Notes: generated by a model from the letters alone, not told the origin. DNA of 64,000 nt from Gaetbulibacter_A sp043876815 (GCF_043876815.1 NZ_JBAWKA010000002.1:1-64000), one strand, 5' to 3'; counted from the stretch's first letter, positions 9,472 to 19,273 are shown. Made by a program: numbers and translations.

Positions 9472-10794
9472 TTATGCTTTTGAACGTAATTTATTAAGGG
9501 CTTCTACTACAGCACTATGGGTAACTGTATTGTCTTTAAAATTTTTGATCAACTTTGATTTTTCTTCAGCCGTTGCTTCAAATTGGTTTAGTATATTAAG
9601 CAGATGCATTTTCATGTGTCCTTGTTGAATACCTGTTGTGGTTAAAGACTTTAAGGCTGCAAAATTTTGAGCTAAACCTGCCGCTGCGGTAATTTGCATG
9701 AGTTCTTTTGCTGAAGGATGTCCTAATAGTTCTAAGGCTAATTTCACCAGAGGATGCAACCCGGTTAATCCTCCAACGGTACCCAAAGCTAAAGGAATAT
9801 CCATCCAAAAGGTAAACGTATCGCCTTCGACTTTTGCGTGTGATAAACTCCTGTATTGTCCGTCTCGTGCCGCAAAAGCGTGCACACCGGCTTCAATCGC
9901 TCTAAAATCATTTCCAGTGGCCAAAACCACAGCATCTACACCATTCATAATCCCTTTGTTATGGGTTACAGCACGGTAAGGTTCTACTTCCGCTATATTT
10001 ACGGCCTGAACAAATTTTTCAGCAAAATCACGGCCTGATATAGCTTCAGTTTCTGATAATTCATTTACAGGACAGCTAACCGAAACGCGTACCAAACAGT
10101 CCGGAACATAGTTGGAAAGGATACTCATCACGATATCAATGTTCTTTTCAGTCTCTGAAAATCCATCATATAAAGCCGCTTGTTCTTTAAGGGTTTTCGC
10201 AAACTGTTCTAGACAGGAATTTATAAAATTAGCTCCCATGGCATCAAGAGTCTCGAAAGTAGCGTGTAATTGATAATAATTAGGAATGGCTTCTGTTTTG
10301 TTAACAAGTTCAACATTCAAAATCCCACCACCACGACGCTCCATGTTTTTCGTAATACCATTGCAGTCTGTAATAAGTTTGGGTTTTACGCGCTCAAAAA
10401 AGGTATTCAGAGTTTTGTAATCACCCGAAAACATAAAATGTACCTGTCCGATTTTGTTCGTTGAGATAACCTCAGTTTTAAACCCACCACGATCCAACCA
10501 AAATTTGGCAGCCTTGCTTGCGGCGGCTACTACCGAACTTTCTTCAATAGCCATGGGAACAGTGTAGTGCTTTCCGTTTATTAAAAAATTGGGTGCAACA
10601 CCAAATGGCAAGTAATAATTAGTAATGGTGTTTTCAATAAATTCGTCGTGTAATTGCTGTAATTTTTCGTTGGTATTCCAATATTGTTTTAATATGGATT
10701 TTGTGCCCTCGGCATTAGAAAAATAAGTTTTAACAATCCAATCAATTTTTTGCGACTTGGATAATTTGGAAAAGCCAGCAATGGTTTTGTTCAT
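9472..10794 (-). CDS. Hydroxymethylglutaryl-CoA reductase, class II
   Basis: Interconverts HMG-CoA and mevalonate. The class II pattern is clear: EESSVVAA with catalytic Glu84, DAMGANFINS, and GNDFRAIEAG near the nicotinamide-binding region, ending in LGHPSAKELMQI. The reading frame is open to 10854, but the ATG at 10794 is preferred. It gives a 440-residue protein, and a TATCTTTG promoter element at 10822-10815 lies inside the longer frame, so an upstream start would not be in the message. Pseudomonas class II enzymes degrade mevalonate. Here the adjacent GHMP kinase (2-base gap) argues for biosynthesis. That direction is inference. Confidence 0.95.
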   Translation of the reverse strand: MNKTIAGFSKLSKSQKIDWIVKTYFSNAEGTKSILKQYWNTNEKLQQLHDEFIENTITNYYLPFGVAPNFLINGKHYTVPMAIEESSVVAAASKAAKFWLDRGGFKTEVISTNKIGQVHFMFSGDYKTLNTFFERVKPKLITDCNGITKNMERRGGGILNVELVNKTEAIPNYYQLHATFETLDAMGANFINSCLEQFAKTLKEQAALYDGFSETEKNIDIVMSILSNYVPDCLVRVSVSCPVNELSETEAISGRDFAEKFVQAVNIAEVEPYRAVTHNKGIMNGVDAVVLATGNDFRAIEAGVHAFAARDGQYRSLSHAKVEGDTFTFWMDIPLALGTVGGLTGLHPLVKLALELLGHPSAKELMQITAAAGLAQNFAALKSLTTTGIQQGHMKMHLLNILNQFEATAEEKSKLIKNFKDNTVTHSAVVEALNKLRSKA

Positions 10795-10814
10795 ATGAAA
10801 TTGTTTTACAATTG

Positions 10815-10822
10815 CAAAGATA
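10815..10822 (-). promoter_or_regulatory. -7 element of the HMG-CoA reductase operon
   Basis: Minus-strand TATCTTTG fits TAnnTTTG. It sits 21 bases before the preferred ATG at 10794. The -33 box is poor (TTCA near the expected place). It decides the start of the reductase, because the longer frame begins upstream of it. Confidence 0.55.
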
Positions 10823-10948
10823 CTACTCTTAGTATGAATATTGAATACAGGCATTAATTGAAAGCCTATAATAACTGTTAATGTTAGTGGTTTTTTTCAT
10901 AAAATTTAGTAAACTTGACATCATTTTGACAAATAAACATTTTTTTGA

Positions 10949-13159
10949 ATGAAAAACTTAAAATTCTCCCTTTTCCTTTCCTTAATTATTAGCATAAACT
11001 TATCGGCCCAATCAAAAAAGATTTCTCTTAAAGAGATTTGGAATGATACGTTCAAAATTGAAAAAATGGATGTTCTGCACTCCATGAAAAATGGAAAGCA
11101 GTATACGGTTTTAAAAGTTAATCCCACCGACAGTACAACCTCGGTAGAACTCTTTGACTATCGTACTTCTGAAAAATTGAGTACACTCGTTAATTCTGCG
11201 GAAATAGAAGATATGCCTTCCTTTTCCGACTATAAGTTTAGTGACGATGAATCGCAATTAATTTTAGCTGTAAATGTAAAGGATATTTATCGTCGGTCTA
11301 AAAAAGGGCATTATTATATTTATGATTTGAAATCCAAAGATTTAACTTTAATAGCAGAGGAACAAATCCAGGAGCCTACCTTCTCGCCCGATGGAACGAA
11401 AGTTGCCTATGGATATATGAACAATATTTATATCAAGGACTTAACAACTAATATCACGACTCAGATAACCTTTGATGGTGAAAAAAATAAGATCATCAAT
11501 GGTGTTGCCGACTGGGTTTATGAAGAAGAATTCTCCCTTGTTAGAGCCTTTGATTGGAATGCCAATAGTGACAAATTGGCTTTCATTAGATTTGATGAAT
11601 CCGATGTGCCACAATATTCTATGGATATTTACGGTACCAATTTATATCCAAAACAAGAGGTTTTCAAATATCCAAAAGCTGGAGAAAACAATTCATTAGT
11701 CTCTTTGCATGTTTACAATTTGAAAACTAAAAACACGTCGGATGTTAAATTAAATAAATCTTACAGTGATTTTTATATTCCTAGATTGAATTGGACTAAC
11801 GATCCTGATGTTTTGAGTGCCCAGTATTTAAACAGACACCAAAATGTTTTGGATATCTGGATGATCAATACGGCTGATAATTCAGCTGAAATTGTTTTAA
11901 CAGAAACCGATGACGCTTATGTGAAAGTTACCGATAATTTAACCTTCCTAAGTGATAATAGTTTTATTTGGACGAGTGAAAAAGATGGTTACAATCATAT
12001 TTATCATTATGCGAAAGACGGCAAGCTGATCGATCAGGTTACCAAAGGCAAATGGGAGGTGACCGATTTTTATGGTGTTGATGAAGATGACAAAATGGTC
12101 TATTATCAGTCGGTTGAAAATGGCTCGATTAATCGAGATGTTTATGCCATTAAGATCAATGGCAGGAACAAAAAACGTTTGTCCCAAGTAACCGGTACAA
12201 ACAAAGCTTCGTTCAGTGCCGATTACAGCTATTTTATAAATACATTCTCAAATGTATCTACCCCAACGCGTTATACTCTAAATTCTGGTAAAACAGGGGA
12301 GGTGATTCGTACGATTATTGACAATCATGATCTTGTTGAAAAGCTAGCTAATTACAAAACGGTACAAAAAGAGTTTAGTACGATTTCTATCAATGGCAAT
12401 GATTTGAACATGTGGATGATAAAACCTGCCAACTTTAATGCCTCAAAGTCCTATCCATTATTAATGTTTCAATATTCAGGTCCCGGCTCACAAAAAGTAG
12501 CCAATATTTGGCATGTTGAAAATGATTACTGGTATATGAAGTTAGCTGCTGAGGGATATATTATTGCCTGTGTTGACGGTAGAGGTACTGGGTTTAAAGG
12601 AGCAGCGTTTAAAAAAGTTACGCAACTTCAACTGGGTAAGTATGAAGTTGAAGATCAAATTGAAGTCGCCAAAGCCCTTGGAAGTCGCCCATATATAGAT
12701 GCTTCCAGAATCGGAATTTGGGGCTGGAGTTACGGTGGATTTATGAGTAGCAGTGCATTATTTAAAGGAAACGATGTATTTAAGATGGCCATTGCTGTTG
12801 CGCCTGTTAGCAGCTGGCGTTTCTACGATTCCATTTATACGGAACGTTATATGCGGACGCCTCAGGAAAACCCTGATGGTTATGACGCTAATTCACCTCT
12901 TAATTTTTCAGAGTTATTAAAGGGCGATTTTTTACTCATTCACGGCTCCGCCGATGACAATGTCCATTTGCAAAATACCATACGATTATCGGAAACCTTG
13001 ATTCAGGCCAATAAACCATATGACATGGCTATTTATCCGGATAAAAATCACGGCATAAAAGGAGGAAATTCAAGATTACATCTTTATAACAAAATGACTG
13101 AATTTATTTATAACACGCTTGGCGATAACATAGAAAAGGAAGATTCGGAGGAATTATAG
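10949..13159 (+). CDS. Dipeptidyl peptidase IV-like S9 peptidase
   Basis: 736 residues with a signal peptide (about 1-20, ending INLSAQ), so exported. The N-terminal part (about 60-480) is the DPP IV beta-propeller, with repeats such as PTFSPDGTKVAYG and FVYEEE-like WVYEEEFSL, whose acidic residues normally bind the substrate amino terminus. The C-terminal alpha/beta-hydrolase domain has nucleophile Ser594 in GWSYGG, an Asp at 670 in GSADDN and His701 in KNHGI. It would remove X-Pro or X-Ala dipeptides from peptides in the periplasm. It is followed after 28 bases by two POT peptide transporters, so the operon probably cuts peptides to dipeptides and then imports them. Confidence 0.95.
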   Translation: MKNLKFSLFLSLIISINLSAQSKKISLKEIWNDTFKIEKMDVLHSMKNGKQYTVLKVNPTDSTTSVELFDYRTSEKLSTLVNSAEIEDMPSFSDYKFSDDESQLILAVNVKDIYRRSKKGHYYIYDLKSKDLTLIAEEQIQEPTFSPDGTKVAYGYMNNIYIKDLTTNITTQITFDGEKNKIINGVADWVYEEEFSLVRAFDWNANSDKLAFIRFDESDVPQYSMDIYGTNLYPKQEVFKYPKAGENNSLVSLHVYNLKTKNTSDVKLNKSYSDFYIPRLNWTNDPDVLSAQYLNRHQNVLDIWMINTADNSAEIVLTETDDAYVKVTDNLTFLSDNSFIWTSEKDGYNHIYHYAKDGKLIDQVTKGKWEVTDFYGVDEDDKMVYYQSVENGSINRDVYAIKINGRNKKRLSQVTGTNKASFSADYSYFINTFSNVSTPTRYTLNSGKTGEVIRTIIDNHDLVEKLANYKTVQKEFSTISINGNDLNMWMIKPANFNASKSYPLLMFQYSGPGSQKVANIWHVENDYWYMKLAAEGYIIACVDGRGTGFKGAAFKKVTQLQLGKYEVEDQIEVAKALGSRPYIDASRIGIWGWSYGGFMSSSALFKGNDVFKMAIAVAPVSSWRFYDSIYTERYMRTPQENPDGYDANSPLNFSELLKGDFLLIHGSADDNVHLQNTIRLSETLIQANKPYDMAIYPDKNHGIKGGNSRLHLYNKMTEFIYNTLGDNIEKEDSEEL

Positions 13160-13187
13160 GAACTCATTTTAACAAATCAAACTACAC

Positions 13188-14720
13188 ATGGCAGATACAG
13201 CAGTTAAACAAGCGCATCAAAAAGAACTTTTCGGACAACCAGTAGGGCTTTATATCCTATTCTTAACTGAAATGTGGGAACGTTTCTCCTACTATGGCAT
13301 GAGAGCTTTATTGGTATTATACATGACGGCTTCGACCATAGGGGATGATCCCCGGGGAGCAGGCTTAGGATGGACTGATAAAGAGGCTTTAGCGCTGTAT
13401 GGTTGGTATACTATGTTGGTTTATGTGATGTCGATTCCCGGTGGGATGATAGCCGATAAACTGATCGGGCAGAAAAAAGCTGTTTTGGTCGGTGCCATAA
13501 TTTTGTGTTTAGGACATGGCGTTTTAGTGTTAACAGACATCTGGGCTTTCTATACAGGTTTAGGACTTGTGATATTGGGTGTTGGATTTTTAAAACCTAA
13601 TATTTCTACCATGGTTGGTGGCTTGTATAAAGAAGGTGATATCAGACGCGATAAGGGATTTAGTATATTTTACATCGGGATAAATTTAGGCTCCCTACTT
13701 GCAACCATGATTGTGGGTGGCGTTGTAGCCAAATGGGGCTGGCATGCCGGTTTTGGATTAGCGGGTGTCGTGATGCTATTAGGGCTTCTTAATTATATTG
13801 TTGGGCAAAAATATTTAATCCAAGTTGGGAACTTTGTTCCACCGCTAAAGGACGATCCGGATAATGTGTCCTATGGAGCGCTATATTCTCAACTTTTTAA
13901 ATCGCCAAGGCAATTGACCATCGTAACGGTTTTATTATTGCTTTCTATTTATGGTTGGTATACCTTAGAGTGGGGTTACGGTCTTTTATTTGTTTTCTTA
14001 ACCGCCATATCAGCACTTTTAATTATGATCTATAAAGACCTGAAAACTCAGGTTTACAAAGACCGTTTTCTTGTGTTATTGCTTTCGTTTATCATGGTTA
14101 TTATTTTCTGGGGTGCCTTTGAGCAAGCCGGAGGCTTGATGAATCTTTATACTGATAGTAAAACAGACCGAGTGCTTTTAGGCTGGACCATTCCAACAGT
14201 GATGTTCCAGAGTTTAAATGCTGGTTTTATTATTTTGTTAGCGGCACCAATCGCCAGTTTTTGGGCAAGTAGAAAGTTAAAGGGTAAAGAAGCCTCGTCA
14301 CTTTTTAAAATGGCCCTAGGAATTATTATCATGGGCTTTGGATTTCTTTATATGGTGTTTGCAGCCATACAATTTGATAGTACAGGAACCTCAAGTATGA
14401 TTTGGTTGGTTTTAGCTTATTTATTTCACACTATTGGTGAATTATGTATTTCTCCGGTTGCTTTATCATTTATTACTAAATTGGCTCCTGTAAAATATGC
14501 TTCACTAATGATGGGTGTTTATTTTGCAGCTACAGGACTTGGTAACAAAGTTGCTGGAATCGTAGGAGAATCGGCAAGTGAATATGGAGAATTAAGTGTT
14601 TTTGCCGGCATTGTTATATTTACAGTAGTAGTTGGTTTATTGTTCATAGCTATCATTAAACCGCTTAAGCGTTTAACTCATGGTATAGAGGAGAGCGAAC
14701 GCATGATGCACAGTGAATAA
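13188..14720 (+). CDS. POT-family proton:peptide symporter
   Basis: 510 residues and about 12-14 membrane helices, major facilitator superfamily, PTR2/POT family. The proton-coupling ExxERFSYYG motif appears as EMWERFSYYGMRALL near residues 27-41. The family signature around GxGxxKPNISTMVGGLY is also present, and helix 10 carries the conserved EQAGG-type segment. It imports di- and tripeptides driven by protons across the inner membrane. It is the middle gene of a DPP IV - POT - POT operon, 28 bases after the peptidase and 41 bases before a second paralogue. Confidence 0.95.
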   Translation: MADTAVKQAHQKELFGQPVGLYILFLTEMWERFSYYGMRALLVLYMTASTIGDDPRGAGLGWTDKEALALYGWYTMLVYVMSIPGGMIADKLIGQKKAVLVGAIILCLGHGVLVLTDIWAFYTGLGLVILGVGFLKPNISTMVGGLYKEGDIRRDKGFSIFYIGINLGSLLATMIVGGVVAKWGWHAGFGLAGVVMLLGLLNYIVGQKYLIQVGNFVPPLKDDPDNVSYGALYSQLFKSPRQLTIVTVLLLLSIYGWYTLEWGYGLLFVFLTAISALLIMIYKDLKTQVYKDRFLVLLLSFIMVIIFWGAFEQAGGLMNLYTDSKTDRVLLGWTIPTVMFQSLNAGFIILLAAPIASFWASRKLKGKEASSLFKMALGIIIMGFGFLYMVFAAIQFDSTGTSSMIWLVLAYLFHTIGELCISPVALSFITKLAPVKYASLMMGVYFAATGLGNKVAGIVGESASEYGELSVFAGIVIFTVVVGLLFIAIIKPLKRLTHGIEESERMMHSE

Positions 14721-14761
14721 TAAATCTAAAAAATATAAAGCTTATTAAATAAAAGACTATT

Positions 14762-16576
14762 ATGGCAACAGACACCACTACAGAGCAATTTTTTAAAAAT
14801 CCGGTAATAGGGCATCCGGCAGGACTTTTCGTATTGTTTTTCACTGAAATGTGGGAGCGTTTTTCTTACTACGGGATGCGTGCCTTACTTGTGATGTTTT
14901 TTACAGCATCCTTAATGGATGAAGGATGGGGCTGGCCTCGGGAGCATGCCATGGCTTTATTCGGAACCTACACAGGTTTAGTGTATCTATCGACCCTTAT
15001 GGGAGGGTATTTTGCCGATAAGATTATTGGGTATCGTTATGCCGTTGCTATTGGCGCCTTGCTTATGACGATGGGACATGCTTGTATGGCCTTGGAAACG
15101 CAATTTATGATCTACCTCGGGTTAACCTTATTGGTTTTCGGTAGTGGCTTTTTTAAGCCAAATATGACATCTATAATTTCGGAAATGTATAAAAACCATG
15201 AAGAAAAGAAAGATGGAGCCTACACCATTTTTTATATGGGTGTAAATGCTGGAGCATTCCTTGGTATTTTACTCTGTGGTTATTTGGGTGAACGTGTTGG
15301 TTGGAGTTTTGGTTTTGGATTGGCAGGAATTTTTATGTTTTTTGGATTAATGCAGTTTTGGTTTTCTCAGAATATCTTTGGAGATATAGGAAAGAAGCCT
15401 ACCCCTGAATCTAGATTAGCCCAACAAGAAAACGATACAGATAAAAGAAACCCTTTTCCGGTTTGGCAACTTGTTTTAATCGGGTTTTCAGTAATTGTAG
15501 GCTTATTATGGCTCCTTAATTCACCGGCAACCATTATTTCGGGAGGTACCTTTAATATGTTTGATTTTAATATTTTTGGACTGAGCGGGAATAATGTGAT
15601 GATTATTTCTGCGATCTTGATTTTTGTGTTTTTGTTAGTATATCGTGTCTCGAATTACTCAAAAATAACCCGCGATAAGATGATCGCTATTACGTTTTTC
15701 AGTTTCTTAATTATCTTCTTTTGGGCCATTTTTGAACAAGCTCCAGGTACCTTGACCATTTTCGCTAAAGATTATACCAATAGGGTTTTAACAGGAAATG
15801 CAGGCCTCGTCTATTTAATTGTCAATTCATTAATGGCGATAGTTCCTTTGGTGATTATCAATTGGGTGCTTGTGAAATTATTTAAACAAACCTTTAAAAC
15901 CTATACATTGGCCAGTGTCTTTTTGTCTGTCAGTTTTGTCATTATTTGGTTAATAACTATTTGGATGTTGGTGCGTGACTTTTACGGAGCCGGTTATATT
16001 CAATTATCAGACAGCGCCCTTGACTTTTTAAGATTTGAGAAATCAACGAATCCCTTAACAGAAGTTCCGGCTTCTTGGTTTGGCGTTTTGAATTCTTTGT
16101 TCATTATTACCTTTGCGCCTTTATTTTCTAAAATTTGGGAAAGTAAATACAATCCTTCAGCCAATGTTAAATATGCTATAGGTCTAACTTTGTTAGGTTT
16201 AGGTATGGCTTGCGTAGCCTTTGGAGCTTCAGGTATTTCTCCGGGTGCACAAACAGCTTCAGTGAGTATGATCTGGCTTATTTTAGTTTATCTTTTCCAT
16301 ACTTTGGGAGAGTTGTGTATTTCCCCGGTAGCCCTATCGTTGGTAAGTAAATTATCGCCGGCGCGTATGATCGCCTTTATGTTTGGTATTTATAATCTCG
16401 CTGTTGGTATTGGTATGAAATTGGCTGGTGTTTTTGGAGAGAATGTTGATAAAGTAGCTGATGAGAATGGAATTAGTTATTTTTTCTGGCTGCTTACGAT
16501 GATTGCTTTAGTATTAGCCGTTTTCTCCTTGATCATGAACCCTGTTATTAAAAAACTAATGCATGGGGTCCGTTAA
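14762..16576 (+). CDS. Second POT-family proton:peptide symporter
   Basis: 604 residues, longer than its neighbour because of extra loop and helix sequence around residues 215-300 and 395-430. The POT motif is intact (EMWERFSYYGMRALL), as is the GSGFFKPNMTSIISEMY segment. The two transporters share these motifs and the order of helices, so they look like a tandem duplication that diverged. Different peptide preferences are possible but not visible in the sequence. It ends the operon and is followed by a terminator at 16602-16629. Confidence 0.95.
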   Translation: MATDTTTEQFFKNPVIGHPAGLFVLFFTEMWERFSYYGMRALLVMFFTASLMDEGWGWPREHAMALFGTYTGLVYLSTLMGGYFADKIIGYRYAVAIGALLMTMGHACMALETQFMIYLGLTLLVFGSGFFKPNMTSIISEMYKNHEEKKDGAYTIFYMGVNAGAFLGILLCGYLGERVGWSFGFGLAGIFMFFGLMQFWFSQNIFGDIGKKPTPESRLAQQENDTDKRNPFPVWQLVLIGFSVIVGLLWLLNSPATIISGGTFNMFDFNIFGLSGNNVMIISAILIFVFLLVYRVSNYSKITRDKMIAITFFSFLIIFFWAIFEQAPGTLTIFAKDYTNRVLTGNAGLVYLIVNSLMAIVPLVIINWVLVKLFKQTFKTYTLASVFLSVSFVIIWLITIWMLVRDFYGAGYIQLSDSALDFLRFEKSTNPLTEVPASWFGVLNSLFIITFAPLFSKIWESKYNPSANVKYAIGLTLLGLGMACVAFGASGISPGAQTASVSMIWLILVYLFHTLGELCISPVALSLVSKLSPARMIAFMFGIYNLAVGIGMKLAGVFGENVDKVADENGISYFFWLLTMIALVLAVFSLIMNPVIKKLMHGVR

Positions 16577-16601
16577 TCGAAAAATTAGTTAAAAAATAAT
16601 C

Positions 16602-16629
16602 AAAATGCGCCATCTTAGGCGCATTTTTT
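16602..16629 (+). terminator. Terminator after the peptide-uptake operon
   Basis: A 10-bp perfect stem (AAAATGCGCC at 16602-16611 with GGCGCATTTT at 16618-16627), loop ATCTTA and six T residues. It lies 26 bases after the second POT gene and just before the thioredoxin gene. Confidence 0.9.
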
Positions 16630-16663
16630 GTAAGTTGGGCACAACTTTTGAAAACAAAGTAAT

Positions 16664-17212
16664 ATGAAAAAGATACTATACACACTACTGTTTGTTGCTT
16701 TGATAAGTACTTCAGTTACAGCCCAAGAAATCAATTGGGTATCGCTTGATAAAGCTCTGGAACTTCAAAAACAGAAACCTAAAAAGATCATGATGGATGC
16801 CTACACGAACTGGTGTGGACCTTGTAAAATGTTGGATAAAAATACATTTCAAAACCCGGATGTTGCAGATTATGTGAATGCTAATTTTTACGCTGTAAAA
16901 TTTAATGCCGAAGGAAATGAATCGGTAACCTACAATGGGAAAACTTATTCCAATCCGAATTATGATCCGGCTCTGGCAAATCGAAGAAATTCACCACATG
17001 AATTGTCAAGTTATTTGAGAATTACTGCATACCCAACAATTGTTTTTATGGACGAGACAGGAAACGTTATAGCCCCAATTGTTGGCTATCAAAAACCCAC
17101 ACAATTGGAATTGTATTTAAAACTTTTTAAAAATGATGATCATAAAAGTATTACATCACAAGACCAGTTTACCGAATACTACAATAAGTTTAAACCGGAA
17201 TTCAGTAATTAA
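16664..17212 (+). CDS. Exported thioredoxin-fold protein
   Basis: 182 residues with a signal peptide (about 1-21, ending SVTAQ). The redox motif WCGPCK is in YTNWCGPCKMLDKNTFQN (about 48-65), followed by a cis-proline region AYPTIVFMDETGN typical of thioredoxin. A 20-residue insertion with NGKTYSNPNYD is seen between strands, as in DUF255/thioredoxin_7-like secreted members. The probable role is periplasmic disulfide reduction or transfer; the partner is unknown. Its stop lies six bases from the end of the convergent comEC gene. Confidence 0.9.
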   Translation: MKKILYTLLFVALISTSVTAQEINWVSLDKALELQKQKPKKIMMDAYTNWCGPCKMLDKNTFQNPDVADYVNANFYAVKFNAEGNESVTYNGKTYSNPNYDPALANRRNSPHELSSYLRITAYPTIVFMDETGNVIAPIVGYQKPTQLELYLKLFKNDDHKSITSQDQFTEYYNKFKPEFSN

Positions 17213-17231
17213 TAAAACTTAATATTTTATT
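17211..17231. terminator. Weak AT-only hairpin between convergent genes
   Basis: AATAAAA (17211-17217) can pair with TTTTATT (17225-17231) across the tail-to-tail junction of the thioredoxin and comEC genes. The stem has no G-C pair, so its strength as a bidirectional terminator is doubtful. Confidence 0.3.
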
Positions 17232-19252
17232 ATAAAGGCTCCCTTTTTATCGGTTCGATGAAAAGGGATTTTTCGTTTATCACAAATAGCTTCCCAACGT
17301 GCTTTATAGCTGTTGTAATTACTCCCGTCTGCAATAACGTATTTTGGTTTCAACGAGTCGATCAATCGGTTCAAATTAAGTTTTGGAGACTCCCGGAGCA
17401 AAACATAATGAGGTTTAACCGATCGTAGATTGTAAACACCTAAACTATCTATAACAAACAATAGTTTGTCTTTTAAATTATAGAAATTACGAATCGAGTC
17501 TTTTTTAACATGGTCTACGGTGTGTGCTAGCGTATAGTCCGAAATTATTTTGTTTTCGGTTGAATAAATTGAATCGGTGCTGGCTACAGACAGGGTGTTT
17601 TTCATACGATTTCCTATTAAGGTTGACCTTGTTTGATGGAAGATTATAAATTCATTTTTAAAAGGAATTGTTCGACCATAAATCTCATAAACTTGAAATC
17701 CAATGAAACATATGATGACTAGGACTAAATACTTATAGCGTTTCTTTAAAAAGAACAGACTACCAAAAATTATAAGGCCGTAAAGCACGATAAGATGAAA
17801 TTCCGTAAAGCGAATATTTTTAAATAGGAAGATATCTTGATCGGCAATCCAAGCAATAAAGCGATTCATGTAGTCGATAACATACCCATAACCCTTAGCC
17901 ATAAACTGGGGCAATAGATTGAGAACCACTAATAAAATCACTAAAATACCGAAGCCTAATATGAGCCCTAAAAAAGGAATAATAACCAAATTGGAAATAA
18001 AAAATAAACCTGGAAATTGATGAAAATAATAGAGGCTTAAAGGAAGGATTCCTAATTGAGCTGCAATGGTTACGGTAAGGGTGCGCCAGTAAATTTTGGT
18101 AATCTTATATTTTGGTTTCCATAATCTAAATAAATAGGGATCTATACTGACTATCGCGAAAACGGCTGCATAACTTAATTGAAAACCAACATCGAATATA
18201 TAAAGTGGTTTGAAAAGTAGTATCAAAAACATGGATGTCACCAGAGTATTATAAATGTTAGTGGGCCGTTTTAAATTCTGTGCGATAGATACTACGCTAA
18301 ACATGGTGGTAGCTCGCGTTACAGACGGCGATAAACCCGCTACAAATGCAAACCCCCAAAGTATAAATAACAGTAATACGGTTTTAATGGCAGGACCGTG
18401 TCTAAGAGGGTCCAAAGGCTTTAATAAAAAGCTGAAAATGAGTAGGATCACTCCAACATGTAAACCCGAAACCGCCAAGATGTGAATCGCTCCTGCGTCT
18501 GCATAATTTTTGTATTCCTCTGGACTTAAATCCTGTCGCTGCCCTAGTAATAAAGCATTGATTATGGCCAGTTCGGAGGTGGAGAAAGGGTGTTTTTTCA
18601 ATTTTGAATTGACAGCAGTTCTAAATTTATAAGCTAAGCCCAAAATAGATCTCCGGTTTGGTTCGAATACCAAAAATTGAGTGCTTCTCAGGACGAGTTC
18701 TCGGTAAATATGGTGGTGCTCTAGATAGGCTTTATAGTCAAACTGGTTTGGGTTTATTGGTGGTTTTAGTGCTTGAAAGCTATTTCGAACGACGATAATA
18801 GCATCGACATCAAGTTGGTTTTCGATACTATCTTTTTGTAGGTTAATTAAGGTTTTTCCTGTTACAGAAATGCTGTCGATCAGTACAACTTCAGCGATAT
18901 ATTTATCGTAATAGCGACTAGGTTTGAGTACTTCCTTTATTTTGAGTGTAATGGTTTGAAGGCTGTCCTCATGAGTTATATGCTTAGTAAAATGCGTATT
19001 TTTTTGAAGGGCGTCATGACTTCCTGTTGTTAAAATGCCCGTAAGAACAATGCTTAGCATAGCGATAAGGCCAAACCATGGTTTTTGAATGAATTGCCTC
19101 TTAGATTTAAGCAGAAAGTAGCCTAAAAAAACTAGTGAGACTAAGGTAATACCTAAACTCCAGACCACAGGAATGTGGAAATAATATCCAATCAGAATAC
19201 CAATTATTAAGCCAACAGTTAGCTTGATCAGAGTTAAATTAAGTAGGCGCAT
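17219..19252 (-). CDS. comEC: ComEC/Rec2-family DNA-uptake channel protein
   Basis: 677 residues. N-terminal membrane segments with a DUF4131-like soluble domain (about 1-230) are followed by the Competence domain (about 235-500), with LLLGQRQDLSPEEYKNYADAG and HILAVSGLHVGVI as the family hallmark. The protein would form the inner-membrane channel for incoming single-stranded DNA. The C-terminal about 150 residues look like a worn metallo-beta-lactamase domain: the last strands are recognisable (KPKYVIADGSNYNSYKARW, then KGAFII), but the HxHxDH zinc ligands are absent. It is the last gene of the surE operon, 21 bases after the NlpC/P60 gene. Confidence 0.9.
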   Translation of the reverse strand: MRLLNLTLIKLTVGLIIGILIGYYFHIPVVWSLGITLVSLVFLGYFLLKSKRQFIQKPWFGLIAMLSIVLTGILTTGSHDALQKNTHFTKHITHEDSLQTITLKIKEVLKPSRYYDKYIAEVVLIDSISVTGKTLINLQKDSIENQLDVDAIIVVRNSFQALKPPINPNQFDYKAYLEHHHIYRELVLRSTQFLVFEPNRRSILGLAYKFRTAVNSKLKKHPFSTSELAIINALLLGQRQDLSPEEYKNYADAGAIHILAVSGLHVGVILLIFSFLLKPLDPLRHGPAIKTVLLLFILWGFAFVAGLSPSVTRATTMFSVVSIAQNLKRPTNIYNTLVTSMFLILLFKPLYIFDVGFQLSYAAVFAIVSIDPYLFRLWKPKYKITKIYWRTLTVTIAAQLGILPLSLYYFHQFPGLFFISNLVIIPFLGLILGFGILVILLVVLNLLPQFMAKGYGYVIDYMNRFIAWIADQDIFLFKNIRFTEFHLIVLYGLIIFGSLFFLKKRYKYLVLVIICFIGFQVYEIYGRTIPFKNEFIIFHQTRSTLIGNRMKNTLSVASTDSIYSTENKIISDYTLAHTVDHVKKDSIRNFYNLKDKLLFVIDSLGVYNLRSVKPHYVLLRESPKLNLNRLIDSLKPKYVIADGSNYNSYKARWEAICDKRKIPFHRTDKKGAFIIKY

Positions 19253-19273
19253 TTGGGGTGCGATTTTTAGTGT

